Shown piece after piece: positions 63,693-64,000 of a stretch of DNA of 64,000 nt (positions are counted from its first letter, which is position 1; every line of letters begins with the position of its first letter). This DNA comes from Setophaga petechia (lineage: Eukaryota; Chordata; Aves; Passeriformes; Parulidae). The stretch covers positions 1-64,000 of the forward strand of contig JANCRA010000012.1 of the NCBI GenBank assembly GCA_024362935.1, written 5' to 3'. The notes beneath the pieces are model-generated. The model was given only the letters and a program-made list of their open reading frames with translations, was not told where the DNA came from and did no database searches. A program made the translations under genes and the position numbers.

Positions 63693-64000
63693 TGTCACAG
63701 ACATCTTTTCATGAAAATCCTTTCCTTGGGATTTTTTTTACTCCTGAGAAGCTGAGAGGCCTCAGGGACAAAATGTAAACAATGATTGTCTGCTGCTGTG
63801 GAATGCAACAGGCGGATTTTTGATTGGCCCATTTTAGATGTTTATAATTAATGGCCAATCAAGGCCCAGCTGTCTTGAGACAGCCGCCTTTTTTATCATT
63901 CTTTTCCTTTCTATTCTTAGCTTAGCTAGCCTTCTGAGATGAAACTTTTTCTTCTATTCTTTTAGTATAGTTTTAATGTAATATGTATCATAAAATAATA
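63693..64000 (+). mobile_element. Songbird-type endogenous retrovirus LTR, cut by the window edge
   Basis: The element opens with TGTCACAGACATCTTTTCAT and runs through CCTGAGAAGCTGAGAGGCCT near 63743, ACAAAATGTAAACAATGATT near 63770, CTGCTGCTGTGGAATGCAAC near 63791, an inverted pair of CCAAT boxes (TTGATTGGCC at 63820-63829 and GGCCAATCAA at 63853-63862), and TTCTATTCTTAGCTTAGCTA near 63910, ending in ATCATAAAATAATA at the last base. I recognise this as an LTR type that is abundant in passerines and usually assigned to ERVK. The 3' part lies beyond the window, so solo or full-length status is unknown. High resemblance suggests a fairly young insertion. Confidence 0.85.

Noticed and set aside
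1..64000. An undescribed multi-gene system, CRISPR array or bacterial operon
   Set aside because: No regularly spaced direct repeats, no gene clusters and no coding sequences apart from dead retrotransposon remnants were found.

Overview
The window looks like non-coding vertebrate DNA from a bird, most likely a songbird (passerine). Reasons: fragments of CR1 LINEs, the dominant avian retrotransposon, lie on both strands; three LTRs resemble avian endogenous-retrovirus LTR types; and the LTR running off the right edge (63693-64000) closely resembles one I associate with finch and sparrow genomes. Interspersed-repeat density is low and the base composition is AT-rich, as expected of an avian gene desert or a very long intron. 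These family assignments come from recognition of consensus features by eye, not from a database search.

I find no protein-coding gene, no exon I can defend, no rRNA or tRNA gene, no CRISPR array and no bacterial-style operon. The open frames present (up to about 220 codons) are the sizes chance gives in 64 kb of six-frame sequence. The longest is a translation of a simple repeat. Others lie inside CR1 or LTR sequence.

Layout. 1-10 kb: unique sequence with one forward CR1 3' end (1085-1472), an ancient MIR/L2-like fragment (6790-6925) and an imperfect palindrome (9072-9170). 10-21.3 kb: a reverse CR1 with a recognisable reverse-transcriptase scrap (10147-10605), an AT-rich stretch dense in TAAT cores (11055-11155), a second MIR/L2-like piece (12575-12662), a CR1 tail (20281-20345) and a third MIR/L2-like piece (21225-21300). 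28.5-29.7 kb: a duplicated block of about 190 bp whose first copy abuts a CR1 3' end. 31.6-32.0 kb: an LTR. 36.5-37.6 kb: a perfect-stem hairpin, an old CR1/L3-type LINE with broken RT motifs, then a cluster of small hairpins. 46.7-47.5 kb: two CR1 fragments with their 3' ends facing. 51.6-52.2 kb: a probable solo LTR with a candidate 6-bp target duplication. 52.8-53.8 kb: a CR1 split by about 490 bp of foreign sequence. 57.9 and 60.3 kb: microsatellites, the second a long homopurine tract. 63.7-64.0 kb: the left part of the songbird LTR.

Nothing here forms a gene system. The features of most interest are structural: the duplication, the palindrome, the nested insertion and the hairpin cluster.
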